Assembly: GCA_020725025.1 (NCBI GenBank)
Contig: DYFV01000045.1
Span: 1-41,240, forward strand
Direction of reading: 5' to 3'
Source: Azoarcus sp.
Lineage (GTDB): Bacteria; Pseudomonadota; Gammaproteobacteria; Burkholderiales; Rhodocyclaceae
DNA: 41,240 nt
Made by a program: the position numbers and the translations under genes. The notes below the pieces were generated by a model, which searched no databases, was not told the origin of the DNA, and was given only the letters and a program-made list of their open reading frames with translations. Positions within the stretch are counted from its first letter, which is position 1. Every line of letters begins with the position of its first letter. Shown here piece by piece: positions 17,782 through 25,259 of this stretch.

Positions 17782-19311
17782 TCAGGACTTCGCGCCGAGT
17801 CGGATGGCGGTGCTGACGAGCTGGTGGACTCCGCCGACCATGCTCATCTTGAAACCGTAATAGGGCAGGACCTTTGTGAACTGGGCCTTGCAGATCGCGC
17901 AGATCGTGGCCATGAAGTTCACCTCGTGTTCGTCCACCGTGTGCTGCAGCGCTTCCATGCGCGGCAGGGCGCCCTTGACGCGCACGTCCATGAGCTCGTC
18001 GGTGAGGAGCCCCCCGCCGCCGCCGCAGCAGAAGGTGCGCTCGTGGGTGGTGTCGCGGTCCATCTCGACGAAGTGGTTGGCGACGCTCTTGATGATGTTG
18101 CGCGGGATGTCGAACTGGCCGCCGGGGGTGTCGCCCATGCGCGAGCCGCGCGCGACGTTGCACGAGTCGTGGAAGGTGATGATCCGGTGATCGTTGGCTT
18201 CCTTGTCGAACTCGAGGGCGCCGCGCTGGATCAGGTCCCAGGTGAGCTCGCAGATGTGCGTCGGCTGCTTGTAGCGGTGGTCGAGCTGCTTCTGCAGCAT
18301 GGCGGCGAAGGGATCGTCGCCGCCGGTGCCGATTCCGGTGAGGGTGTTCCAGAAGCTGTAGGCGACGCGCCAGGCGTGGCCGCACTCGCCCACCACGATG
18401 CGTTTCACGCCCAGTTCGAGGGCCGCTTCGCGGATGCGCAGCGCGATCTTGCGCAGTTGCTCGTAGTTGCCGATGAACATGCCGAAGTTGCCGGCTTCCG
18501 AGGCTTTCGAGGAGAGCGTCCAGGAGATGCCCGCCTGGTGGAAGACCTTGGCGTAGCCGATCAGGCTGTCCACGTGCGGCTCGGCGAAGAAGTCGGCCGA
18601 CGGGGTGATCAGGAGCACCTCGGCGCCCTTCTGGTCCATCGGGAAGCGCACGTCGATGCCGGTGTCTTCCTTGACGTCTTCCTCCAGCCCGACCAGCGTG
18701 TCCTCCAGCGCCGGTCCGGGCAGGCCCAGGTTGTTGCCGATGCGGTGGACCTTGCCGATGATCTCGTTCGAGTACTTCTGGCCGTAGCCCACCGAGTCGA
18801 GGATCTCGCGCGCGGCCATGGTCACTTCCGCGGTGTCGATGCCGTAGGGGCAGAACACCGAGCAGCGGCGGCACTCGGAGCACTGGTTGAAGTAGGTGTG
18901 CCACTCGTCGAGCACTTCCTTGGTCAGATCGCGGGCGCCCACGAGCTTGGGGAAGAGCTTGCCGGCCACCGAGAAGTAGCGGCGGTAGACGCTGCGCATC
19001 AGCTCCTGGCGCGCCACCGGCATGTTCTTCGGATCCTGCGTGCCGATGAAGTAATGGCACTTGTCGGTACAGGCGCCGCAATGCACGCAGGCGTCCATGT
19101 ACACCTGCAGCGAGCGGAAGTTCTGCAGCAACTCGCCCATGCGCCCGATGGCGCGGTCGTGCCAGTCCTCCACCAGGCCACCGGGGAAACCGATCTCCTG
19201 CTGGATCTTGTCCGAGGCGACATAGGCCTTGGTCTCGGCCATTGCGCCCGGCTGGAGCTCGGGGACGACGGGGAATTCGCGCAGCTTGGGCGCTTCGATC
19301 TTGGCCGCCAT
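17782..19311 (-). CDS. dsrK: DsrK, heterodisulfide-reductase-like catalytic subunit of DsrMKJOP
   Basis: This 509-residue iron-sulfur protein is related to HdrD. Two ferredoxin-type cysteine groups appear as CVHCGACTDKCHY and CSECRRCSVFCPYG. The CCG-type cysteines of the noncubane cluster appear in HDSCNVARG and TFCCGGGGG, with a further CAICK near the end. It acts on the cytoplasmic face with DsrM and is thought to process the DsrC disulfide or trisulfide. The start at 19311 is 5 bases after the dsrM stop. Length and motifs match the family fully. Confidence 0.95.
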   Translation of the reverse strand: MAAKIEAPKLREFPVVPELQPGAMAETKAYVASDKIQQEIGFPGGLVEDWHDRAIGRMGELLQNFRSLQVYMDACVHCGACTDKCHYFIGTQDPKNMPVARQELMRSVYRRYFSVAGKLFPKLVGARDLTKEVLDEWHTYFNQCSECRRCSVFCPYGIDTAEVTMAAREILDSVGYGQKYSNEIIGKVHRIGNNLGLPGPALEDTLVGLEEDVKEDTGIDVRFPMDQKGAEVLLITPSADFFAEPHVDSLIGYAKVFHQAGISWTLSSKASEAGNFGMFIGNYEQLRKIALRIREAALELGVKRIVVGECGHAWRVAYSFWNTLTGIGTGGDDPFAAMLQKQLDHRYKQPTHICELTWDLIQRGALEFDKEANDHRIITFHDSCNVARGSRMGDTPGGQFDIPRNIIKSVANHFVEMDRDTTHERTFCCGGGGGLLTDELMDVRVKGALPRMEALQHTVDEHEVNFMATICAICKAQFTKVLPYYGFKMSMVGGVHQLVSTAIRLGAKS

Positions 19312-19316
19312 GGGGT

Positions 19317-20048
19317 TCAGTTCCTCTCCAGGCGCGCCGCCCAGTCGGCGAGATGGCGCGCTTCACGCGGGTTGTCCACCTGGTTGCGGGTGGGCGAGAA
19401 GAAGATGCCCGGGGCGTGGAGCAGCTTCGAGTACGGGAACACGATCGCCAGCGCCGCCACCAGGGCGAGATGCACGTAGAGCGGCCCGTCGGCCGGCAGC
19501 GGCTGCAGGTCGAAGCGCATCAGCCCGAGGAAGAAGACCTTCACCGCGACGATGTCGGTGTGGGAGACGAACTTCATCATCAGCCCGGAGATCCCGATCA
19601 TCACCAGCAGGGCGAGCATCAGGTGGTCCGACGGGGTCGAGATATAGCGGATGCGCTCGACGGCGATCCGGCGCAGCCACAGGCCGGCGAGCGCCGCGAC
19701 CATCGCGAGCCCGGCGTAGATGCCGAAGGGCTGCAGGAAGACGATGACGGCCGGCACCGGCTCCAGGAAGTAGCGCAGGTGGCGCAGGAGCACGACGGCA
19801 AGGCTCACGTGAAAGAGCCAGCCCATCGCCCAGGTCCACAAATTGGCCTTGAACAGGCTCTCGAAGAAGGCCACCTCGCGGACCATGCGCAGCACCACGC
19901 CGCTCGTCGTGGTCGGCGCCGGCGTGGTGGGAATCTTGAGCGGCGCAGGCGTTCTCGCGTAGCGCACGATCCGCGCGGCCAGCCCGGCCGCGAAAAGGAT
20001 CGCGGCAAGGTAGAAGAGCAGCGCGAAGACGACGGAGGCGGCGGTCAT
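19317..20048 (-). CDS. dsrM: DsrM, NarI-like membrane cytochrome b subunit of DsrMKJOP
   Basis: This 243-residue protein has about five membrane segments and histidines in the hydrophobic stretches (for example LFHVSLAVVLLRHL, SDHLMLALL and GPLYVHLALV) consistent with two b hemes, as in NarI. DsrM links the quinone pool to DsrK. It starts 171 bases after dsrC, the widest gap inside the dsr operon, and that gap holds strong hairpins. The dsrK start follows 5 bases after its stop. Length is normal for DsrM of sulfur oxidizers. Confidence 0.93.
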   Translation of the reverse strand: MTAASVVFALLFYLAAILFAAGLAARIVRYARTPAPLKIPTTPAPTTTSGVVLRMVREVAFFESLFKANLWTWAMGWLFHVSLAVVLLRHLRYFLEPVPAVIVFLQPFGIYAGLAMVAALAGLWLRRIAVERIRYISTPSDHLMLALLVMIGISGLMMKFVSHTDIVAVKVFFLGLMRFDLQPLPADGPLYVHLALVAALAIVFPYSKLLHAPGIFFSPTRNQVDNPREARHLADWAARLERN

Positions 20049-20104
20049 GGGGATCTCTCGTTCGGGTTGGGAGCTTCGGGGACTCGCACAGGCCTGTTAG
20101 CAGG

Positions 20105-20191
20105 TTCCTCCCCCTTCAAGAGGGTGAGGGCGGGGTTTCGCCGAGCACCGCTCGGCGCCGCCCGAACGGGCTGGCTGTGCAAAGCCAGCCC
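20105..20191 (-). promoter_or_regulatory. Cluster of hairpins in the dsrC-dsrM intergenic region
   Basis: On the transcribed strand three stems follow the dsrC stop: GGGCTGGCT pairing with AGCCAGCCC (20169-20191 region, 9 bp, 6-base loop), CGCCGAG pairing with CTCGGCG (about 20139-20157), and an imperfect CCTC-rich stem (about 20107-20132). No long T-run follows, so this is more likely a processing, stabilising or partial-termination element than a simple terminator. It would let dsrC mRNA exceed dsrMKLJOP mRNA. Confidence 0.55.
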
Positions 20192-20219
20192 TCCGGACAG
20201 GATCGGGACGATCCTCGGA

Positions 20220-20555
20220 TCAGACGCACCCGGTCGGCTTCGGCAGGCCGCCGATCTTGCAGGCCTGCTTGGCCGGCCCGTAGGGGAACAGTTCGTACAG
20301 ATAGGTGCTGGTGCCCTTCTCGGGTCCGAGCTTCTTGCCGATCGCCTTGGTCAGCACGCGCACCGCGGGGGCGATCTGGAACTCCTCGTAGTACTCGCGC
20401 AGGAAGTTCACCACCTCCCAGTGGTTCTCGTTCATATCGAGCCCTTCGGTCTGGGCGATGTGGTTGGCGACCTCTTCGCTCCAGTCGCCCAGGTTGACGA
20501 GGTAGCCTTCCTCGTCCACTTCGATGCTCTTCCCGCCGACGTCGATGTTAGGCAT
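20220..20555 (-). CDS. dsrC: DsrC, sulfur carrier protein
   Basis: This 111-residue protein carries the two diagnostic cysteines in its C-terminal arm, Cys99 in KQACKIGG and penultimate Cys110 in KPTGCV, 11 residues apart. These form the intramolecular disulfide or bind sulfur as a trisulfide. DsrC accepts sulfur from DsrEFH and presents it to DsrAB. The ATG at 20555 follows AAGGAG 7 bases upstream; the in-frame ATG at 20597 overlaps dsrH and lacks family residues. It is separated from dsrM by 171 bases with hairpins, suggesting its own mRNA level. Both cysteines are present, so this is a true DsrC rather than TusE. Confidence 0.96.
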   Translation of the reverse strand: MPNIDVGGKSIEVDEEGYLVNLGDWSEEVANHIAQTEGLDMNENHWEVVNFLREYYEEFQIAPAVRVLTKAIGKKLGPEKGTSTYLYELFPYGPAKQACKIGGLPKPTGCV

Positions 20556-20593
20556 GTATGTCTCCTTGGTATGGTTGGGTGCGGCGGTGCCGC

Positions 20594-20890
20594 TCAAAGC
20601 CAGGACTGGCAGTTGCTGTGTTCGGCGACGAGATCGACGAAGCCGCCGTAGTCGACACCGTTGACGCCGGGGATCAGCCGGTCGGCGAGCCCACGCGCCT
20701 CGACGTCGGGCATCAGCACGTGCACCGGCATGCGCGCCATCAGCTCGGTCAGCTTCGTCGCGGCGGCGTTGCCGCGGGTAGCCGCATACACCGCGTCCTC
20801 GATCAGCAGCACGGCGCCGCTTTGGGCAATGCGCTGCACCGAGTCGAGGCTCGGGCGATCCATCGGCGATTTGTTGATGATGTGCAGCAT
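20594..20890 (-). CDS. dsrH: DsrH, sulfur relay subunit (TusB homologue)
   Basis: This 98-residue protein of the DsrH/TusB family starts MLHIINKSP, as usual. With DsrE and DsrF it forms the E2F2H2 hexamer that receives sulfur from TusA and passes it to DsrC. The N-terminal cysteine known in Allochromatium DsrH (Cys20 region) is replaced here: the matching stretch reads SLDSVQRIAQ. The only cysteine is near the C-terminus (SNCQSWL). DsrE-Cys78 is the residue known to be essential, so relay function need not be lost. It lies 38 bases before dsrC. Confidence 0.93.
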   Translation of the reverse strand: MLHIINKSPMDRPSLDSVQRIAQSGAVLLIEDAVYAATRGNAAATKLTELMARMPVHVLMPDVEARGLADRLIPGVNGVDYGGFVDLVAEHSNCQSWL

Positions 20891-20901
20891 CTCGCTCTCC
20901 T

Positions 20902-21264
20902 TCAGAAGCTCAGCACCACGTCCTGCTCTTCCATCAGCGCGCCCATTTCGGCGGCGCCGAGCACGGTGACGGGCACCAGCAGGTCGTCTTCGGTCAGGCC
21001 GCGGGCCTCGAGAGACTCGCGCTCCACGTAGAGCTTCTCGATGTCGTAGCCCTCCAGCGCCCGGTAGGTGGGCGAGAAGTTCTTGATCTCGATGCCCTGG
21101 GTGCGGGTGTTGCGCTTGAGCTGGTACACCCCGTCGTCCACGAAGACGAGCGACACGTCCTGGTCGAAGGCGGCGGTGATCAGCACCACCTCCAGGGACT
21201 CCAGGGCATAGATCGAGCCGTGGGGTGCCTTGCGGTTGACGAACATGAATTTCTTGGTGGTCAT
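20902..21264 (-). CDS. dsrF: DsrF, sulfur relay subunit (TusC homologue)
   Basis: This 120-residue protein of the DsrF/TusC family has the expected N-terminal strand (KKFMFVNRKAPHGSIYALESLE) and VSLVFVDDGVYQL. It contains no cysteine, in keeping with DsrF being a structural rather than sulfur-carrying subunit of DsrEFH. It lies 10 bases after dsrE and 11 before dsrH, inside a tight dsrEFH cluster. Length matches the family. Confidence 0.94.
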   Translation of the reverse strand: MTTKKFMFVNRKAPHGSIYALESLEVVLITAAFDQDVSLVFVDDGVYQLKRNTRTQGIEIKNFSPTYRALEGYDIEKLYVERESLEARGLTEDDLLVPVTVLGAAEMGALMEEQDVVLSF

Positions 21265-21274
21265 TGCATGCTCC

Positions 21275-21634
21275 TCAGTCGCCGAAGGTCACCAGGCGGT
21301 CGGCCTGGATGCCGCTTTCCACCAGCTGACCGAGCCCCGAGATGCGGAAGTTCGGGGCCAGGTTCTCCTCGCGGATCCCGCGCCGAAGGGCCGCCGCGAC
21401 GCACACCACGAGGTCGATGTCGTAGGCCTCGGCGAGCTTGCTCCAGCGCGACACGATGTTGCGGTCGTCCTGGGGCGGCTCGGTGAGCCGCGTCGCGTTG
21501 TTGACCCCGTCGTGGTAGAAGAACACGCGGTCGATGCTGTGGCCGCGCTCGAGGGCCGCCTTGCAGAACAGGTAAGCGGTGTCGCTCGCCTGGTGCTGGT
21601 AGGGGCCTTCGTTGACCAGGATGCCGAACTTCAT
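21275..21634 (-). CDS. dsrE: DsrE, sulfur relay subunit carrying the active cysteine
   Basis: This 119-residue protein of the DsrE/TusD family has its key cysteine at position 78 (DLVVCVAAALRRG), the residue shown to be essential for persulfide transfer in Allochromatium. A second cysteine (Cys24) lies in YLFCKAALERG. With DsrF and DsrH it moves sulfur from TusA-type donors to DsrC in the cytoplasm. It starts 16 bases after the dsrB stop, with GGAGGAC just before the ATG. Start and length agree with the family. Confidence 0.95.
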   Translation of the reverse strand: MKFGILVNEGPYQHQASDTAYLFCKAALERGHSIDRVFFYHDGVNNATRLTEPPQDDRNIVSRWSKLAEAYDIDLVVCVAAALRRGIREENLAPNFRISGLGQLVESGIQADRLVTFGD

Positions 21635-21650
21635 GGCTGTCCTCCGGATA

Positions 21651-22739
21651 TCAGAAGCGCACGTGGGTCGAGGCGTTGAGGCTGGACCTCGAGCCGCGCC
21701 AGTCGTCGATCAGGTACTTGGTGAAGGGCAGGCCCGTCTTCTCGAAGAAGCGCGGCCAGCCGATGCGCTCGATCCAGTCCGCGAGGCGCTCCCAGGGGCG
21801 TGCGTCTTCCTTGTAGGTGCGAAGGATCCGACCCACCACCTCGTTCACCTCCGGCCAGCGCGGCGGGTTGTTGGGCAGGCCCGAGGCGACCATCTTCATG
21901 AAGGTCGGTTTGCCGCGGGCGTTGGAGTTCTTGCCGCCCACCCAGATGGCGAGCTTGGAGTGCTCCGGGTCGTTGATCTGCATGGGCGGGCACGGGGGGT
22001 AGCAGGCGCCGCAGCACACGCACTTCTTCTCGTCCACTTCGAGGGAGGGCTTGCCGTTGACCAGGGCCGGACGGATCGCCGCGACCGGGCAGCGGGCGAC
22101 CACCGCGGGGCGCTCGCACACGTTGGCCACCAGGTCGTGGTTGATCTTGGGCGGCTTGGTGTGCTGCACGATCACCGCAATGTCGGCCTGGCCGCCGCAG
22201 TTGATCTCGCAGCAGGAGGTGGAGAGGTGCACCCGGTGGGGCATCTCCTCGCGCTTGAACTCCTCGTAGAGCGCATCCATCATCGACTTCACCACGCCCG
22301 AGGCGTCGGTGCCCGGGATGTCGCAGTGCAGCCATCCCTGGGTGTGGGCGACCATGGAGATGGAGTTGCCGGTACCTCCCACCGGGAAACCGTTCTTCTC
22401 GAGCTCGGCGATCAGCGGGGCGACCTTGGCCTCGTCGGCCACGATGAACTCGATGTTCGAGCGGATGGTGAAGCGCACGTGGCCTTCGGCGTAAGCGTCG
22501 GCGATGTCGGCGAGCTTGCGGATGGTGCCGACGTCCATCTGGCGCTGGGTGCCGGCGCGCACGGACCACACTTCCTCCCCGTCCCACGAGACGTGGTGCA
22601 GCACGCCTGGGCGGGGCCGGTCGTGATACTTCCAGTTGCCCATGTTCTTGAGCAGGGTGGGGTGCATGTACTGGCGCGCATCGGGCACGCCGCACTCGAT
22701 CGGGCGGCGCGGCATGGCGGCGGCTTGGGCTTGACTCAT
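21651..22739 (-). CDS. dsrB: DsrB, beta subunit of oxidative-type dissimilatory sulfite reductase
   Basis: This 362-residue protein carries siroheme/[4Fe-4S]-type cysteines (TSCCEINCGGQ, Cys176, Cys177, Cys181, and CERPAVVARC) and an inserted ferredoxin domain seen as KKCVCCGACYPPCPPM. DsrAB is a cytoplasmic alpha2beta2 enzyme. In the oxidative direction it releases sulfite from DsrC-bound sulfur. It follows dsrA with a 19-base gap. The start at 22739 is supported by a spaced AGAAAAGA-type site and by full family length. The accompanying dsrEFH and dsrL point to oxidation rather than sulfate reduction. Confidence 0.96.
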   Translation of the reverse strand: MSQAQAAAMPRRPIECGVPDARQYMHPTLLKNMGNWKYHDRPRPGVLHHVSWDGEEVWSVRAGTQRQMDVGTIRKLADIADAYAEGHVRFTIRSNIEFIVADEAKVAPLIAELEKNGFPVGGTGNSISMVAHTQGWLHCDIPGTDASGVVKSMMDALYEEFKREEMPHRVHLSTSCCEINCGGQADIAVIVQHTKPPKINHDLVANVCERPAVVARCPVAAIRPALVNGKPSLEVDEKKCVCCGACYPPCPPMQINDPEHSKLAIWVGGKNSNARGKPTFMKMVASGLPNNPPRWPEVNEVVGRILRTYKEDARPWERLADWIERIGWPRFFEKTGLPFTKYLIDDWRGSRSSLNASTHVRF

Positions 22740-22758
22740 CTGTCTTTTCTCCCGGATC

Positions 22759-24057
22759 TCAAGCGAGCTGTTCTTTCTTCGCGTTGATGCGCGCGACTTC
22801 CTCGTCCCATCCGTCGGTGCGCACGTAGGGGTTGGTGCGCGGCTGCGACACCATGTTGGGATCGACCTCGACGCCGATGCCCTCCAGGAAGGCGACCAGG
22901 CCGATGCGCTCGATCATCTCGCCGGTGCGCTCGTGCTCGAGGGCGTTCTCGGCGAAGAAATCGACGATGCGCTTGGCCAGGTCGACCAGCGCCTCGCGGT
23001 CCTCGTCGGTGTCGAGCTTCATGAAGGGCACGATCAGCGTGCCCATCAGGTCGCCGATCTTGAGGGTGCGCTTGCCGCCGACCAGGATGGCGGCGCCGCG
23101 GTCCTTGCCCGGCGAGAGGGCGCCGGTCATGACGTTCACGCAGTGCATGCAGCGCACGCAGTCGCGGTTGTCGATCTCGAGGCCGTGGGTTTCGGAGAGG
23201 GCGACGGTGGAGATCGCGTCGCCGCTCTTCAGATCCTTGATCTCCTTGAGCTGGATCGCCTTGGTCGGGCAGCGGGCCACCACGTCGTTCACCAGCTCGT
23301 TCATGCCGTGCTTGTCGAACCACTTGCGGGCCAGCGCCTCGTCGGTGCGGATGTTGTCGCGCCAGGTTCCGATGATCGCCATGTCCGACCGCTGGATGGA
23401 GTTCATGCAGTCGTTGGGGCAGCCCGAGAACTTGAACTTGAACTTGTAGGGCAGGGCCGGACGGTGGATGTCGTCCAGGAAGTTGTTGATGACGGCGCGG
23501 TGGGCGTCGGCCTCGTTGTAGCAGGACTGCTCGCAGCGCGCGGCGCCGACACAGGACATGGAGGTGCGCACCGCGGGGCCGGCGCCGCCCAGGTCGAAGC
23601 CCAGCACGTTGATCTCGTCCCACGCCTTCTGCACGTTCTCGCTGGTGCAGCCCTGGAACATGATGTCGCCCGACTGGCCGTGGAGCGCGATCAGGCCCGA
23701 GCCGTGACGCTCCCAGATGTCGCAGAACTTGCGCAGGATGTCGGTGTTGTAGTGCATCCCCGGCGGCGGCATCACGCGCAGGGTGTGGAACTCGGCCGCG
23801 TTCTCGAAGGTGGGCTTGCCCTCGGCGTCCTTGAGCTCGGTGAAGCGGGGGATGACGCCGCCGCCGTAGCCGAACACGCTCACGGTGCCGCCCTTCCAAT
23901 AGCCTTTGCGGGTCTTGTAGGACGTTTCCAACTGGCCGAGCACATCGACCACGTAGTCCTTCTCGTTCGCGAGACGCTTAAGTCCGGTGACGAAGCTGGG
24001 CCAGGGCCCGCTCTCCAGTTCGTCGAGATTCGGCGTGTCGTGCATCTTCTTTGCCAT
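22759..24057 (-). CDS. dsrA: DsrA, alpha subunit of oxidative-type dissimilatory sulfite reductase
   Basis: This is a 432-residue protein. The coupled siroheme-[4Fe-4S] motif C-x5-C...C-x3-C is seen as Cys169, Cys175, Cys213 and Cys217 (SCVGAARCEQS and SGCPNDCMNS). A ferredoxin insertion contains CVRCMHCVNVM. DsrA carries the catalytic siroheme and, with DsrB, oxidises DsrC-bound sulfane sulfur to sulfite. The ATG at 24057 follows GAGGAGAACCCAAC; an in-frame start far upstream at 24432 would overlap a divergent gene and lacks conservation. It is the first gene of a 13-kb operon and has the shared 26-bp motif upstream. Confidence 0.96.
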   Translation of the reverse strand: MAKKMHDTPNLDELESGPWPSFVTGLKRLANEKDYVVDVLGQLETSYKTRKGYWKGGTVSVFGYGGGVIPRFTELKDAEGKPTFENAAEFHTLRVMPPPGMHYNTDILRKFCDIWERHGSGLIALHGQSGDIMFQGCTSENVQKAWDEINVLGFDLGGAGPAVRTSMSCVGAARCEQSCYNEADAHRAVINNFLDDIHRPALPYKFKFKFSGCPNDCMNSIQRSDMAIIGTWRDNIRTDEALARKWFDKHGMNELVNDVVARCPTKAIQLKEIKDLKSGDAISTVALSETHGLEIDNRDCVRCMHCVNVMTGALSPGKDRGAAILVGGKRTLKIGDLMGTLIVPFMKLDTDEDREALVDLAKRIVDFFAENALEHERTGEMIERIGLVAFLEGIGVEVDPNMVSQPRTNPYVRTDGWDEEVARINAKKEQLA

Positions 24058-24186
24058 GTTGGGTTCTCCTCGCTCGTCGTTTGTGCCGGCCATGCCGTCG
24101 TCCAGCGTTGGATGGATCGTACGGATCGGGCCCTTTCGCAACCATTCCTCCGGTCGGTAAGCGGGCCAGACCGGATAGGGGGGAGC

Positions 24187-24212
24187 GGTACTACCCGGAG
24201 GGGTTAGGCGGC
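24187..24212 (-). promoter_or_regulatory. Upstream motif, copy 1 (dsrA side)
   Basis: Read towards dsrA the site is GCCGCC-TAACCC, five bases, then GGTAGTACC, ending 129 bases before the dsrA start. It matches copy 2 (27380-27405) at 22 of 26 positions and copy 3 (32250-32275) at 16 of 26, with identical spacing. It lies in the 240-base divergent region 24058-24297, which otherwise shows only weak -10-like sequences. It could also serve the gene starting at 24298. Confidence 0.6.
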
Positions 24213-24297
24213 GTGCCACCCCGAGTGGATATGGACGCGCGCACGCGCTTTGCGCCCCAATAGGGAGCATCGAATCGCCAAGCGGACGGGCCCTTTC

Positions 24298-24561
24298 ATG
24301 CTCCAAGACCAACCCGCGCACGCCCTCCCGGGCGCCGACGCTGCGGACAAGTACACGCTCACGCCGCGGGAGAGCCTTCGCGTGCCCCTGGGCGGCCAGG
24401 AGATCGGCCTGCAGCAGCTCGATTTCGCGCACGGCGGGATGAGCCTGCTGCGGGTACGTATCCGCGAGGGCAAGCGCTTCACCATCTTCGACGTCGATCC
24501 GGTCACCGCCCGCGCCTGGGGCGAGGCGCTGGTGCGCTGGGCCGAGGAACAGGAGGCGTAA
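24298..24561 (+). CDS. Hypothetical small protein divergent from dsrA
   Basis: I do not recognise this 87-residue protein. It has no signal peptide, membrane segment or cysteine. The middle (LRVPLGGQEIGLQQLDF and LLRVRIREGKRFTIFDVD) looks like a beta-rich fold, followed by a C-terminal amphipathic helix ending WAEEQEA. The next gene starts 3 bases after its stop, so it leads a five-gene operon with Cas6-like, TusA-like and dioxygenase genes. The ATG at 24298 is chosen over an in-frame TTG at 24250, which would add basic residues with no clear ribosome site. Its place opposite dsrA suggests a sulfur-related role (inference). Confidence 0.7.
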   Translation: MLQDQPAHALPGADAADKYTLTPRESLRVPLGGQEIGLQQLDFAHGGMSLLRVRIREGKRFTIFDVDPVTARAWGEALVRWAEEQEA

Positions 24562-24564
24562 GGC

Positions 24565-25218
24565 ATGTCACTTCTCAACACGCTTTCCTCGATGCGCACC
24601 GGGGGCGCAGGGGCCGAGCCGATGGTGGACGTCGCCTTCGCCCTGTCCGGCCAGCACCTGCCGCACGACTACGCCTTCCCGCTCGAGGCCGCTCTCATGA
24701 AGCGCCTGCCCTGGCTCGCCGACGAGCCGTCCGCGGGGGTGCATCCGCTGCGGGCGCCGGCGACGGCCTACGGCATCGTGCTCTCGAGGCGCACGCGGCT
24801 CGTGCTGCGGCTGCCCGAATCGCGGCTGGACGGGGCGGAAGCCTTGTGCGGGGCGCGGCTCGAGGTCGGCGACGCGGCCCTGCAGGTGGGCGGCGCCACG
24901 GTACGGCCGGTCGAGCCCTTCGCGACGCTTTCTGCCTGGAACGTGGCGAGCGCGGCCGACGACGAGGCGGCTTTCCTGGAGGACGTCGCCTTCCAGCTGG
25001 AGGTGCTGGGCGTGCGGGCGAAGCTCATCTGCGGCCGCCCCGAGACGATGGGCGAGGGCGGGCGGCGCCTGTCCGGTTTCGGGCTCGCCCTCCACGAGCT
25101 CTCGCCTTCCCATTCGCTGCTGGTGCAGACGCACGGGCTGGGGCCCGCGCGGCGGCTGGGCTGCGGGGTGTTCGTGCACCACAAGATCATCGAAGGCCTG
25201 GGGGACGAGCCGGATTGA
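24565..25218 (+). CDS. Cas6/Cmx6-like RNA-binding-fold protein without CRISPR context
   Basis: This 217-residue protein follows the layout I know from proteins annotated type I-MYXAN Cas6/Cmx6. The N-terminal segment is VDVAFALSGQHLPHDYAFPLEAALMKRLPWL in pattern (about 21-51, with His34 near the position of the family His). Then come GVHPLRAP, a SRRTRLVLRLP strand (74-84), QLEVLGV and a C-terminal glycine-rich loop GLGPARRLGCGVF (191-203), the hallmark of Cas6/RAMP proteins. No repeat array and no other cas gene is in the window. It lies between a small unknown gene (3-base gap) and a double TusA gene (41-base gap). The family call is from memory of sequence pattern. Whether it cleaves or binds RNA is unknown. 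Confidence 0.58.
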   Translation: MSLLNTLSSMRTGGAGAEPMVDVAFALSGQHLPHDYAFPLEAALMKRLPWLADEPSAGVHPLRAPATAYGIVLSRRTRLVLRLPESRLDGAEALCGARLEVGDAALQVGGATVRPVEPFATLSAWNVASAADDEAAFLEDVAFQLEVLGVRAKLICGRPETMGEGGRRLSGFGLALHELSPSHSLLVQTHGLGPARRLGCGVFVHHKIIEGLGDEPD

Positions 25219-25259
25219 CCCGGGCTCGCACGCGGCCGCAACGCAAGGAGCGAGATGAG

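Noticed and set aside
11102..24057. Dissimilatory sulfate reduction rather than sulfur oxidation
   Set aside because: dsrEFH, dsrL, the tandem TusA gene and fccAB indicate the oxidative direction. No dsrD, sat, apr or qmo gene is in the window.
24058..24186. A sigma-70 promoter for dsrA (TTGCGA and TACGAT on the - strand)
   Set aside because: The spacing is only 14 bases and both hexamers are weak, so it is not listed as a promoter.
24187..24195. NarL-type binding site (TACYYMT) for the shared motif
   Set aside because: TAACCC and GGTAGTACC look superficially similar, but no heptamer pair fits the consensus, so no regulator is named.
24565..25218. A CRISPR-Cas locus
   Set aside because: No direct-repeat array was seen in the adjoining noncoding DNA (24058-24297, 27354-27563) and no other cas gene is present, so only the single Cas6-like protein is reported.
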